Counted from the first letter of the stretch, positions 18,090 through 27,420 are shown. The stretch: 64,000 nucleotides of DNA from Labilibaculum filiforme (GCF_002843315.1 NZ_MVDD01000013.1:1-64000), one strand, 5' to 3'. Numbers and translations: made by a program. The notes: a model not told the origin generated them from the sequence alone.

Positions 18090-19253
18090 ATGAAATTCTC
18101 ACATCTCATATCTCAAATCTCACATCTTGTCAATCGACGAGCTAAAAGGATAGTATTATTGCTGACTTTGATTATTTGTGCATCCGTTTCGTCTTATGCC
18201 CAAAACAAGCACAATTGGCTATCGTTCCGAGGCAATTCAAGCCTTACGGGAATTACCGATGCTAATGTTCCAAAGGCGCCAAAATTATTGTGGAGTTTTA
18301 AAACCGGTGATGCTATTAAATCATCACCCATTATCAGCAATGGAAACATATTTGTAGGTTCGAACGATGGAAAATTGTACGCAATTTCAACAAAAGGCGA
18401 ATTAAAATGGACCTTCGATGCTAAAATATCGGTGGAAGCATCGCCATTGTATTTAGATGGTTGTGTGTATTTTGGAGCTTTAGATGGCGAATTTTACTGT
18501 TTGAATGCAACAAGCGGAGAGGTGAAATGGAAATATACCACCGATGGTCAGATTTCAGGAGCCGCAAGTTGGTTTTACGATAAAACGAGCAAGCAGAAGA
18601 AGATTTTAATAGGGAGCTACGACTTTAACTTACATTGCATTGATGCAAAATCAGGCAAACGGCAATGGAAATACGAATCGGATAATTACATTAACGGAGC
18701 CGCATCTTGCAATGGAGAAATTGCTGTATTTGGCGGTTGCGATGGTTTTCTTCATCAGGTGGATGTGAAAACAGGAAAATTAAAAAATAAGTTAGATATC
18801 GCAACCTACATTGCCTCATCGGTTGCTTTAGATGGCAATCAGGCTTATTTTGGAAATCACGATGGCGAATTTTTCTGTGTCGATTTCGTACAAAATCAGG
18901 TGAAATGGAAAAAGGAGGGAGCAATTTCTTATTTGGCTTCTCCTGCAGTTTCTGCCGATCAGGTAATTATTGGGGCAGAAAATCGACAGGTGTACTGTTT
19001 TGATAAAGCTAGTGGGAAAATTCAATGGCAATTTAAAACCAAAAATAAAATAGAGGCATCTTCTGTAATTGCTGGTAATTCAGTAGTGATTGGTGCTGGA
19101 GATGGCAGAATATATGTGTTGGATCGAAAAACAGGAACAAAAATTTGGTCCTACGAAATTGGCAGAGCCATTGTAGGAACGCCTGCGGTTGTAGAAGGAA
19201 TGATTGTTGTTGCATGTATGGATGGAAGTGTTTATGCCTTTGGTGAGAAATAG
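18090..19253 (+). CDS. Secreted PQQ-like beta-propeller protein (5)
   Basis: The ATG at 18090 gives an N-terminus MKFSHLISQISHLVNRRAKR followed by a hydrophobic stretch and a signal-peptidase site near SSYAQ. An upstream GTG at 18057 lies inside a repeat and is unlikely. The first dozen codons are made of the TCTCATATCT repeat, so the real start may have been moved or replaced. The mature part of about 350 residues is a compact PQQ-like propeller starting WLSFRGNSSLTGI, with regular blades such as LYAISTKGELKWTFD, LNATSGEVKWKYT and LDRKTGTKIWSYE. It resembles BamB more than the other propellers do. It precedes the ABC transporter genes. Confidence 0.75.
   Translation: MKFSHLISQISHLVNRRAKRIVLLLTLIICASVSSYAQNKHNWLSFRGNSSLTGITDANVPKAPKLLWSFKTGDAIKSSPIISNGNIFVGSNDGKLYAISTKGELKWTFDAKISVEASPLYLDGCVYFGALDGEFYCLNATSGEVKWKYTTDGQISGAASWFYDKTSKQKKILIGSYDFNLHCIDAKSGKRQWKYESDNYINGAASCNGEIAVFGGCDGFLHQVDVKTGKLKNKLDIATYIASSVALDGNQAYFGNHDGEFFCVDFVQNQVKWKKEGAISYLASPAVSADQVIIGAENRQVYCFDKASGKIQWQFKTKNKIEASSVIAGNSVVIGAGDGRIYVLDRKTGTKIWSYEIGRAIVGTPAVVEGMIVVACMDGSVYAFGEK
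18097..18128 (+). repeat. TCTCATATCT-type leader repeat inside a coding start
   Basis: TCTCACATCTCATATCTCAA continues to ATCTCACATC. Unlike the other copies, which stop before an ATG, this one lies after the only plausible ATG and is read as the SHLISQISHL segment of the signal peptide. Confidence 0.55.
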
Positions 19254-19411
19254 AAGTACAAGAAATAGGTAGAGAAGCGCATAAAATAGTGAAGGAAAGC
19301 AATTTCACCTCAATGGCAATGAAATACATCGAAGGACAAACTGATTTCAACGAAAAAGTAATTGCATAGAACGAAAAAATGCAGAATAGTAGTGCAAAGA
19401 TTGATATTTTG

Positions 19412-19444
19412 AGACCTGACAGGTTTTTAAAACCTGTCAGGTCT
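19412..19444. repeat. Perfect CCTGACAG palindrome
   Basis: AGACCTGACAGGTTTT and its exact reverse complement are separated by one T. This is the best-preserved of at least six related palindromes in the window. It sits 24 bases before the ABC ATPase start and would form a very stable 16-bp stem in RNA. Confidence 0.8.
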
Positions 19445-19467
19445 GGAACTAAATTAAGGAAAATAAT

Positions 19468-20166
19468 ATGATTGTAGAACTAAAGAACATCACCAAATAC
19501 TACCAAAACGCCGCAAGCGATAAAAAGAGAATCATATTGGATGATATTTCTTTGGCGATTGAAAAAGGGGATAGTATTGCTATTGTTGGTCCATCCGGAT
19601 CGGGGAAAAGTACCTTGCTAAATGTAATTAGTTCTTTAGATACAGCCAATTCGGGCAGTATAATTTTCGATGGAGAAGATTTGTCGCAGAAAAACGAGAA
19701 GGAATTAGCTAATTTCCGCAATCAGAATTTGGGTTTTGTCTTCCAGTTGCATCACTTATTGCCACAATTGAATCTGATTGAGAATGTACTCTTGCCTTTT
19801 ATTCCTGTAAAGGATAAAAAGAAAAGACAGGAAGCTGAAAAAAGAGCTTTGGAGTTATTAGATTTTGTTGGCTTGTTGGATTTGATTCTGCAACGTCCAG
19901 GACAAATGTCGGGAGGAGAATGTCAGCGTGCAGCACTAGTGCGAGCCTTAATTCATCAGCCAAACCTAATTCTTGCCGATGAACCAACGGGTTCGTTGGA
20001 TAAAAAAGCAGCTAATAAATTGGGCGATTTATTGGTCAGAATAAACGAAAAACAAGGAGTTTCGGTGGTAGTGGTAACCCATTCGATGGATTTAGCTAAA
20101 AAAATGAAGAAGATTTACCAGTTGGAAGATGGAAGATTAAAACAAATAGCAATTGGTAATGAATAA
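19468..20166 (+). CDS. LolD/MacB-type ABC transporter ATPase
   Basis: The 232-residue cytoplasmic ATPase has Walker A GPSGSGKST (about 41-49), a Q-loop at FVFQLHHLLPQLN, the signature MSGGECQRAALVRAL (about 146), and Walker B with D-loop LILADEPTGSLD. The length and LolD-like signature place it with MacB/LolD/FtsE-type ATPases that drive FtsX-fold permeases. The permease gene follows after 67 bp and is surely its partner. Such transporters move lipoproteins, lipids or peptides out of the inner membrane. In this cluster an envelope lipid or lipoprotein is the likeliest cargo, but this is inference. Confidence 0.9.
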   Translation: MIVELKNITKYYQNAASDKKRIILDDISLAIEKGDSIAIVGPSGSGKSTLLNVISSLDTANSGSIIFDGEDLSQKNEKELANFRNQNLGFVFQLHHLLPQLNLIENVLLPFIPVKDKKKRQEAEKRALELLDFVGLLDLILQRPGQMSGGECQRAALVRALIHQPNLILADEPTGSLDKKAANKLGDLLVRINEKQGVSVVVVTHSMDLAKKMKKIYQLEDGRLKQIAIGNE

Positions 20167-20233
20167 TTAATAAAAGAAGTTGAAGTCTATTGCAAGCCAG
20201 AATTATTCATTCTTAATTACTAATTGATATTAC

Positions 20234-23200
20234 ATGAATCTCTTTACATACATCATCAAAAGCCTTTGGTTTTTCAGAAAACAGCATTTCGCAGTTTTTT
20301 TGGGAACCATTGTGAGTACAGCCGTTCTTACTGGTGCGCTAATTATTGGTGATTCGGTAAAATACAGTTTGCACGATTTGGTGAACCTTCGTTTGGGAAA
20401 GGTGGAATATGCCATGGCAACAGGCGATCGTTACGTTCGTGCCGATTTAGCAAAGGAGATTCAGGAAGATATAAATGGGAATATAAATGCAGTTTTACGA
20501 GTGAATGGAATGGCTGTGCAAGCCGAAAAACAAATCCGTATTAATAACATTCAGGCGTATGGTGTCGATTCGGATTTTTGGAAATTCTCTTCTGCTCAGG
20601 AAATCGATTTAAAAAATGCCGAGGTCGCTGTTAGTGCTAATTTGGCAACTAAAATGAGCTTGAAAATTGGCGACGTATTTTTATTGCGAATGGAAAAAGG
20701 CAGCTTGATTCCTGCCAATGCTCCTTTTGTTTCCGATGAGGAGCAGAACGTGGCATTGCGAGTAAAAGTGAAAGCCATAGCAGGAGATCATGAAATGGGT
20801 CGTTTTAGCTTAAAAAACAATCAGGTAGCGCCATACAACGTTTTTCTTTCCAGAGATTATCTGGCCAAAGAAATGGAGCTGGACGGACGAGTCAATCTTC
20901 TTCTTTTAGGAAAAACGGATCAAACACAAGAGCAGATTCAGGAATGTCTGAAAAAACATTGGCAACTGCAAGATGCTGGTCTGAACGTTCGGGATATAAA
21001 GGGGAAAAATCAGTTGGAATTGATTTCGGATCGGGTGTTTATCGATACTCCAATTTCAGATGAAATAGAGAAACTCAACATGGAGCAACAATCTCTTCTC
21101 ACTTATTTTGTGAATCGAATTAGTTTTGGTGCTAGGGAAACACCTTATTCCTTTGTATCTTCTGTAAATGGAGATTCTTCTTTATCAAATCTTTCAAATC
21201 AGGAAATTAGTATTAATCAGTGGTTGGCCGATGATCTTCAGGCAAATATAGGCGATACCATTTCATTGAATTATTTTGTAATTGGCGCTTTACGAGCTCT
21301 TGAAGAGAAGAAACAAAGTTTTGTGGTGAAAGAAATACTGTCTCTGGAGAGTGATCTTCTCGATCCATCTATGATGCCTTCCTTTCCGGGATTATCGGAT
21401 GCGGGAAGTTGCAACGAATGGGAAGCTGGTGTTCCGGTTGATTTCTCCAAAATCCGTCCGAAAGACGAAGCTTACTGGAAGCAGTACAAAGGAACTCCAA
21501 AAGCATTTATTTCATCCACTAAAGCAATGGCATTGTGGAGCAATAAATATGGAAAACATACCGCTTTTCGATTTAACCAAAAAGAATTGAATCAGAAGAA
21601 CTTAGAGAAAGACTTACTTTCGGTAGTGAATCCTAACTTACTTAATATGAGTTTTGTATCGGTTCGCAGTGCAGGAGTTTCTGCGGCCAATAATATGGTT
21701 GATTTCGGTCAGTTATTCTTAAGCCTTAGCTTCTTTATTATTTTTGCGGGAATCCTTTTAACGATCTTAATTTATTCTTTAAACCTCGATAGCAGAAGTC
21801 AGGAAAATGGGATTCTTTTAGGTTTAGGTTTTAATCGAGTAAACATTCTTCGCATTCGTATTTATGAATCGTTAGTTACTGTAGTTGTTGGCGGATTTGT
21901 TGGTGTTTTGGGTGGCATTTTGTATAATAAATTGCTTTTAAAAGCGCTAAATTCGGTGTGGACCGATGTGGTTCGTACCAATATGCTAGAGGTACATTTG
22001 CGCGAAACTACTCTGTTTACCGGTTTTGCAATTGGTCTTTTTGTTGCGGTGCTTTGTATTTGGGGCGTAACGCGAAACAAGTTAAATAAAACAGCGAGCA
22101 AGCAAATTCAGAATATAGCTGATGATACTCTAGGCGATAAAAGAAATCATATTTCGCTTTGGATCGCTATCATCACTATTTTGGGAAGCTTAGTTCTAAT
22201 TGTTTATGCATTTGTCTCTTCCTTGGAACAAAATGCGGAGCTATTGCTGTCTGCAGGAGGTCTTTTTATGATTGGAGCTCTTGCCTTAGTTCATAGATAT
22301 CTACAAAAATTGAGTATAACCAGAAGCCTTAAAACACCATCATTGTTTCAATTGGCCTTGAAAAACAGTGCGCGTAATCGTAAAAGAAGTCTGGCAAGTG
22401 TTGCTTTGCTGGCACTTGGTACTTTCTCTGTTTTAATTACCGGAGCCAATCGCAAGACTTTTTACGATGCCGAAAATGCGAACAAATCGGGTACAGGTGG
22501 CTTTTACTATTGGATGGAAACCACAATGCCTGTTTTATTCGATTTAAATACCACTGAAGGACAAGAAAAACTTGGATTTTGGGAAGGTGATCTCGATACC
22601 AATACTCAGTTTGTGCAGTTTAGGGCTTTGGAAGGCGATGATGCCAGTTGTCTGAATCTAAATCAGGTGCAAAAACCAAGAATACTAGGATTTAATCCCT
22701 TGTTGCTTGATAAGAAGAATGCATTCTCATTCGCAAAACTTACAGTAGAGGTGAATGCAGAGCACCCATGGCTAGCTTTGAATCAGGATCTTGGAACAGA
22801 TATTATTCCTGCTTTCGCAGATCAGACCGTTATTGTTTGGGGATTAAAAAAAGCGGTAGGCGATACTTTGCTTTATCAAAATGAGTTCGGAAAAGATATC
22901 AAATTGGTACTTATGGGTGGTTTGAATAATTCTATTTTTCAAGGCAATGTCTTGATTTCTGATAATCAGTTTCAAAAGCATTTCCCGTCTATAAGCGGAT
23001 CTAAAATATTACTAGTTGATTCACAGGGAACTAATGGTGATCAATTCGTGCAAAAGTTTGAAAATAACTTGCAGGATTTGGGCGTTTCAAGCATGAAAAC
23101 ATCCGAGCGTTTGACGGCTTTTTATTCGGTTGAAAACACTTATTTAAGCATGTTTATGTTTCTGGGAGGTTTGGGCGTAATCATCGGTACCATTGGCCTG

Positions 23201-23518
23201 GGAATTGTATTGATGCGCAACATTATGGAACGGAAAAAAGAATTGGCTTTGCTTTCTGCAATAGGTTATCAGCAAAATAGCTTGTTTAAACTACTGTTTT
23301 ACGAAAATTTATTTTTACTGTTGGTAGGTTTGGCGTGTGGATTAGTAGCTGCTATTATTGGAGTGCTACCTTCTTTACTATCACCATCCTTCCAAATGCC
23401 AGTGGTATATATTTTTACATTGCTTTTCGGTATTCTCATCAGCGGATTGATCTGGATTTGGATTCCTGCAAGCTACATGAAAAAATTCAATATTGTGGAA
23501 ACTTTAAAGAATGAATAA
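20234..23518 (+). CDS. Large FtsX-type ABC transporter permease
   Basis: The 1094-residue permease has an N-terminal helix (about 15-37), a large extracytoplasmic MacB-like region, and a first FtsX core near 488-640 (VDFGQLFLSLSFFIIFAGI). Central helices near 640-740 are followed by a second periplasmic domain and a second FtsX core at about 970-1085 (MFMFLGGLGVIIGTIGLGIV). Having both FtsX halves in one chain is the usual arrangement for the long permeases paired with LolD-like ATPases. The gene lies between the ATPase and a sixth propeller, within the redox cluster. The substrate is unknown. Confidence 0.85.
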   Translation: MNLFTYIIKSLWFFRKQHFAVFLGTIVSTAVLTGALIIGDSVKYSLHDLVNLRLGKVEYAMATGDRYVRADLAKEIQEDINGNINAVLRVNGMAVQAEKQIRINNIQAYGVDSDFWKFSSAQEIDLKNAEVAVSANLATKMSLKIGDVFLLRMEKGSLIPANAPFVSDEEQNVALRVKVKAIAGDHEMGRFSLKNNQVAPYNVFLSRDYLAKEMELDGRVNLLLLGKTDQTQEQIQECLKKHWQLQDAGLNVRDIKGKNQLELISDRVFIDTPISDEIEKLNMEQQSLLTYFVNRISFGARETPYSFVSSVNGDSSLSNLSNQEISINQWLADDLQANIGDTISLNYFVIGALRALEEKKQSFVVKEILSLESDLLDPSMMPSFPGLSDAGSCNEWEAGVPVDFSKIRPKDEAYWKQYKGTPKAFISSTKAMALWSNKYGKHTAFRFNQKELNQKNLEKDLLSVVNPNLLNMSFVSVRSAGVSAANNMVDFGQLFLSLSFFIIFAGILLTILIYSLNLDSRSQENGILLGLGFNRVNILRIRIYESLVTVVVGGFVGVLGGILYNKLLLKALNSVWTDVVRTNMLEVHLRETTLFTGFAIGLFVAVLCIWGVTRNKLNKTASKQIQNIADDTLGDKRNHISLWIAIITILGSLVLIVYAFVSSLEQNAELLLSAGGLFMIGALALVHRYLQKLSITRSLKTPSLFQLALKNSARNRKRSLASVALLALGTFSVLITGANRKTFYDAENANKSGTGGFYYWMETTMPVLFDLNTTEGQEKLGFWEGDLDTNTQFVQFRALEGDDASCLNLNQVQKPRILGFNPLLLDKKNAFSFAKLTVEVNAEHPWLALNQDLGTDIIPAFADQTVIVWGLKKAVGDTLLYQNEFGKDIKLVLMGGLNNSIFQGNVLISDNQFQKHFPSISGSKILLVDSQGTNGDQFVQKFENNLQDLGVSSMKTSERLTAFYSVENTYLSMFMFLGGLGVIIGTIGLGIVLMRNIMERKKELALLSAIGYQQNSLFKLLFYENLFLLLVGLACGLVAAIIGVLPSLLSPSFQMPVVYIFTLLFGILISGLIWIWIPASYMKKFNIVETLKNE

Positions 23519-23541
23519 AACTAAACTACTAAACTAACCCA

Positions 23542-24762
23542 ATGAAAAATTTAAGCATTTTAGTTATTGCCGTATTGTTGTTTGCCTGTAATAGTAAGCA
23601 GAAAAAAATAAGTGAGTGGAGAGGTGAGAACCGTTCTGGAATTTATAATGAAACCAATTTATTACAAGAATGGCCGGAAGATGGTCCTGCTCTTCTTTGG
23701 GATATGGAAGGAATTGGTAATGGTTATGGTTCTCCGGTAATTAGTGACAATACCATGTATTTAAATGGTGAAATAGATAGTATTGCCTATTTATTGGCGC
23801 TTGATTTGCAAGGGAAAATTCTTTGGAAAACAGAATTTGGAACCGATTGGATGGAAAATTTTATTGGTAGCCGATCTACTCCAACAGTAGTTGACGATTT
23901 AGTTTACGTAGCTTCGGGAATGGGCGATATTGCTTGTGTTGATGCCAATTCTGGTGAAATGAAGTGGAACATTAACATGTTGGAGAAATTTGAAGGCAAA
24001 AATACTCGTTTCGGCTATTCACAATCTTTATTGGTTGACGGCGATTTAGTGTTTGCTGCACCTGGTGGAGCGGAAAATAACATTATTGCTTTAAATCGAT
24101 TTACCGGCGAAATGGTTTGGACAAATCCTGGAGTGGGTGAAATTCCTGCTTATTGTTCTCCTTTGTTATTGAATTTTCCTTCTCGAAAAGTTTTGGTAAC
24201 TTTCTCAGACAATGCTTTAATGGGCATCGAATCGCAAACTGGAAAACTATTATGGACGGAACTGCAGGACACGCTTTGCGATATTAATGGGAATACACCA
24301 ATTTTTGAAGATGGCTACTTATACTATGTTGCTGGTTGTGGGAATGGAACGGTAAAAATGAAGGTTTCTGAAGATGGAAGTCAAATCACGGAAGTGTGGC
24401 GAAATAAAGATTTAGACAACATTATGGGAGGTGCTGTGAAATTAAATGGAAAAATTGTCGCTTCAGGGCATCGCAAAAAAGTTTGGAGAAGTATAGATGC
24501 TGAGACGGGTGAGACCAGAGATAGTCTGAAATTTGGCCGTGGTGCTACCATTGCTGCCGATGGCATGTTGTATTGTTACAATGAAAGAGGTCAGGTAGGT
24601 TTGGTAAAAGTAACTCCTGAAAGCATGGAGTTGGTAAGCAAATTTAAAGTAAGCAAAGGAACTAAAGAGCATTTTGCACAGCCTGTAATCAACAAAGGAG
24701 TTTTATACATCCGTCATGGCAACGCGCTGTTGGCATATGATATCAAAGCAATTAAGAATTAA
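23542..24762 (+). CDS. PQQ-like beta-propeller lipoprotein (6)
   Basis: The 406-residue protein has a short lipoprotein signal (MKNLSILVIAVLLFAC). It opens WRGENRSGIYNETNLLQEWP, very like the propellers at 4689 and 5928, and ends with the shared YIRHGNALLAYDIK. Blades include VDANSGEMKWNIN, LNRFTGEMVWTNP and IESQTGKLLWTE. It lies 23 bp after the FtsX permease, so it may be the transporter's periplasmic partner. Its separation from its closest paralogues by 17 kb within one cluster argues that the cluster grew by duplication. No catalytic residues can be assigned. Confidence 0.8.
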   Translation: MKNLSILVIAVLLFACNSKQKKISEWRGENRSGIYNETNLLQEWPEDGPALLWDMEGIGNGYGSPVISDNTMYLNGEIDSIAYLLALDLQGKILWKTEFGTDWMENFIGSRSTPTVVDDLVYVASGMGDIACVDANSGEMKWNINMLEKFEGKNTRFGYSQSLLVDGDLVFAAPGGAENNIIALNRFTGEMVWTNPGVGEIPAYCSPLLLNFPSRKVLVTFSDNALMGIESQTGKLLWTELQDTLCDINGNTPIFEDGYLYYVAGCGNGTVKMKVSEDGSQITEVWRNKDLDNIMGGAVKLNGKIVASGHRKKVWRSIDAETGETRDSLKFGRGATIAADGMLYCYNERGQVGLVKVTPESMELVSKFKVSKGTKEHFAQPVINKGVLYIRHGNALLAYDIKAIKN

Positions 24763-24874
24763 CAATGATTAATTAATAATTGTTGAATTAGTATTGATTT
24801 TAAAGTGTTATTGATAGTAAGAGAAGCATTTCCTGATACTTAAATCTTGATACTTTGTACTTTAAACTGAAAAC

Positions 24875-25699
24875 ATGAGCAAACAAATATTTATTTGCGG
24901 GTGCGAGAAGGATGGAAAAATCGAAAAAGCTTCGGTTCAGAAGTTGAGGAACACCTTGGAGGAGAAAAATATAGCTTACACCTATATAGAGGATATGTGT
25001 GGTACAATTTTGAAAAATCCCGACGATTTGGAGAGCTTGTACAATGCAAAGGATGCCATCGTTTTTGGCTGTCAGGCTCGCGCTATGCAACATTTGGTGG
25101 CTAATTCGGGACGAAAAGCAAACGAAAATAGTACAGAGTACCATCATGTGGATGAAGAAAGTCAGAATGAATGGTTTTCTACTTTGGAAGCCAATACCGG
25201 AGCGCCTTTAAAAATCAAATATTCCGATTCTTGGAAGCCCTGGTATCCGGTAATTGATTACGATCGTTGCAACGGATGTCGCAAGTGTCTAAATTTTTGT
25301 TTGTTCAGTGTTTATTCTGTCGAAGATGACGGAACTGTTGTTGTTTCAGCCTCGGCAAACTGTAAGGATATGTGTCCTGCCTGTGCCCGGGTTTGTCCTC
25401 AAAATGCAATCATTTTCCCTAAACATGCCGAAAGTCCTATTGATGGCGGAGAAGGCGATGGTACCGAAAATGAAAAGACAGATATTCTAGAGCAAATTCA
25501 GAACGACGATGTTTATTCTGTTTTAAGTGCTCGCAGAAAGAACTTTCAGGTTTCTTTACTGAAGAAAGATCAGTTTAAAATGGCTGAAGAAGAGCGACGT
25601 ACTTGTTGTAGTGGAGCCGACAAGAAGGAGGAAGAGAAAAAAGCCGAAAAAAGGGCCTGTGATTGCAAAAATGGAGAAACTAATTCGAGCTGTTGTTAA
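24875..25699 (+). CDS. Cytoplasmic 2[4Fe-4S] ferredoxin with CxC N-terminus and cysteine-rich tail
   Basis: The 274-residue protein has no signal peptide. The N-terminus carries IFICGCEKDGKIE and MCGTIL, followed by FGCQARAMQHL, which resembles the cysteine-containing small domain of HdrA/CoB-CoM-type proteins. Residues about 128-170 hold two ferredoxin motifs (CNGCRKCLNFC and CKDMCPACARVCP). An acidic linker leads to a tail with CC, CDC and a terminal CC within the last 40 residues. The tail looks like a metal-binding or cluster-delivery arm and is unusual for a ferredoxin. The gene sits between the last propeller and the radical SAM gene and may supply that enzyme with electrons. Confidence 0.78.
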   Translation: MSKQIFICGCEKDGKIEKASVQKLRNTLEEKNIAYTYIEDMCGTILKNPDDLESLYNAKDAIVFGCQARAMQHLVANSGRKANENSTEYHHVDEESQNEWFSTLEANTGAPLKIKYSDSWKPWYPVIDYDRCNGCRKCLNFCLFSVYSVEDDGTVVVSASANCKDMCPACARVCPQNAIIFPKHAESPIDGGEGDGTENEKTDILEQIQNDDVYSVLSARRKNFQVSLLKKDQFKMAEEERRTCCSGADKKEEEKKAEKRACDCKNGETNSSCC

Positions 25700-25710
25700 A
25701 ATAAATGATT

Positions 25711-25745
25711 AAACCTGACAGAGTCGAAAGACCTGTCAGAGTTTT
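25711..25745. repeat. CCTGACAG palindrome after the ferredoxin gene
   Basis: AAACCTGACAGAGT and ACCTGTCAGAGTTTT flank cgaaag. It lies 12 bases after the stop of the ferredoxin gene, where it could act as a transcription or RNA-stability element. Confidence 0.6.
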
Positions 25746-25766
25746 ATAAAGTAATAGTGTGTCTTT

Positions 25767-26016
25767 TATGAAAAGACCAATTTGGGCTACTTATTTTCTA
25801 GATGAATTTTTCCCTTTTAGGGAAAATGCCGATAGGTAAAAGGGTGAATTTTTGCTTTTTTATTAAAAGTCCTCCTTACAATGGGGATTCAGGGAGATAT
25901 TAATTTTAGTTATTATGAAAAGACCAATTTGGGCTACTTATTTTCTAGATGAATTTTTCCCTTTTAGGGAAAATGCCGATAGGCAAAAGGGTGAATTTTT
26001 GTTTTTTTTATTAAAA
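25767..26016. repeat. Pair of ~100-bp direct repeats, 147 bp apart
   Basis: The sequence from TATGAAAAGACCAATTTGGG to AAAGGGTGAATTTTTG occurs at about 25767-25868 and again at about 25914-26016 with one or two changes. Each copy contains a CCCTTTTAGGG / AAAGGGTG hairpin of the dispersed family. This fills the 468-bp gap before the radical SAM gene. Short frames beginning MKRPIWATYFLDEFF in both copies are not convincing genes. Confidence 0.7.
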
Positions 26017-26167
26017 GCACCCCTCTGGCTGTCGCTATCTCCCCTTAAAAGGGAGAATTCCGAAATTTGACAATAGCACATTTGATTGTTGTTTTTTGGA
26101 TAGTATAAAGACATTTGAGATATAAAGTTTAGCTCTGTAGAGGAAATAGAATTAAGAAATAGAATAA

Positions 26168-27361
26168 ATGATTTTTTCGTTAGGAACAAGAATACTAAAA
26201 CAGGTAGATGCCCGATTGCTTTGGAAACTTGGCTATAATTTGGGCTGGAAGGGAATGAAAGCGGTTGCAAAACACAAGAAACGACTTAAAAATGGGGAGT
26301 TGTTTCCTGCTTTTATGATGATTTCGATTACAGACAACTGTAATCTGAATTGCCAGGGATGTTGGGTAACGATCAATAATCAATCCAAGGGAATGAACAT
26401 GGAAACTTTGGAGAACATCATTGTTTCCAGCAAAAATAAAGGGTCCTATTTCTTTGGTTTGTTAGGCGGTGAACCATTGATGTATCCTCATTTAATGGAG
26501 GTGATTGAACGACATCCCGATTGTTATTTTCAGATGTTTACCAACGGAACCTTACTGACTGATGAAGTTGCGAAAAAGCTTCGAAAGTTTGGGAATGTAT
26601 CACCACTTATTAGTGTGGAAGGCTTGCAAGATGTGAGTGATATTCGCAGAGGTGCCAACAATGTGTATAGCAGAAGTATGGCCGGAATTGAGGCTGCTAC
26701 CAAAAATAAATTGTTCACCGGTGTTGCAACAAGTGTTTGTAAATCAAACTTTAAGGATTTGGTGAATGAGGAATTCGTGAATTCATGCATTAAAAAAGGC
26801 ATTCACTACCTGTGGTTTTACATTTATCGTCCGGTAGGCGAGCGTCCCAATACAGATTTGGCTTTGTCGGAGGCAGAGATTTTGGAGTTGCGACAATTCA
26901 TGGTCGATATTCGAGTGAAAGCTCCTTTAATGATTATCGATACTTATTGGGATGAGAAAGGACAAGCTATATGTCCTGGTGCTCTGGGCTTGTCACATCA
27001 TATTAACCCTTACGGGGATATCGAATTTTGTCCGCCAATACAATTTGCAGGCGAAACGGTTGGTGATGGCTCTGATATTGCCAACATCATCGAGAAATCG
27101 AAATTTATAGGCGGTTTGCGAAAAGGCATTAATGAGTGTACTCAAGGATGTATTTTATTGGATAATCCAGAACAGTTGCATCGTCTTTTAAAAGATGTAA
27201 ATGCTTATGATTCATCGAAAAGAAGCACTTCATATAAAGAATTACAACAAATGAAGCCTTGTGCAGGTCATCATATTCCCGGAAAAGAGATTCCCGAGAA
27301 AAGTTGGCTGTATCGCTTTGCCAAAAAGTATTCCTTCTTTGGTTTTGGAGCATACGGATAG
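26168..27361 (+). CDS. Radical SAM protein with C-terminal cysteine motifs
   Basis: The 397-residue protein carries the radical SAM cluster motif C-x3-C-x2-C as ITDNCNLNCQGCW (about residues 57-65), then the SAM-binding FGLLGGEPLMYP. The C-terminal third has CPGALGLSHHINPYGDIEFCPP and CTQGC, a SPASM/Twitch-like arrangement for an auxiliary cluster. It therefore probably performs a radical modification using SAM. Its neighbours are a DUF116-polyprenyl synthase and two cyclase-fold proteins, so the substrate may be an isoprenoid, as HpnH modifies hopanoids. It is not clearly HpnH, and a peptide or quinone substrate is also possible. A large repeat-filled gap precedes it. Confidence 0.85.
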   Translation: MIFSLGTRILKQVDARLLWKLGYNLGWKGMKAVAKHKKRLKNGELFPAFMMISITDNCNLNCQGCWVTINNQSKGMNMETLENIIVSSKNKGSYFFGLLGGEPLMYPHLMEVIERHPDCYFQMFTNGTLLTDEVAKKLRKFGNVSPLISVEGLQDVSDIRRGANNVYSRSMAGIEAATKNKLFTGVATSVCKSNFKDLVNEEFVNSCIKKGIHYLWFYIYRPVGERPNTDLALSEAEILELRQFMVDIRVKAPLMIIDTYWDEKGQAICPGALGLSHHINPYGDIEFCPPIQFAGETVGDGSDIANIIEKSKFIGGLRKGINECTQGCILLDNPEQLHRLLKDVNAYDSSKRSTSYKELQQMKPCAGHHIPGKEIPEKSWLYRFAKKYSFFGFGAYG

Positions 27362-27420
27362 TATAATTCTGAATGAATAATTAACAATTAGGAATTATAA
27401 AATATTGTAAGTTTTTGAAG

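Noticed and set aside
4689-24762. Calling the propellers PQQ-dependent alcohol or glucose dehydrogenases
   Set aside because: Only the generic propeller repeat is visible. The disulfide, calcium-site and tryptophan-docking features of true quinoproteins were not found.
25915-26070. Small frame of about 51 codons starting MKRPIWATYFLDEFF
   Set aside because: It lies in a duplicated repeat. The other copy stops after 23 codons, and the frame runs through a dispersed hairpin.
26168-27361. Assignment of the radical SAM protein as HpnH (hopanoid synthesis)
   Set aside because: General similarity and cyclase neighbours are suggestive, but no other hopanoid genes are present and no HpnH-specific feature could be recognised by eye.
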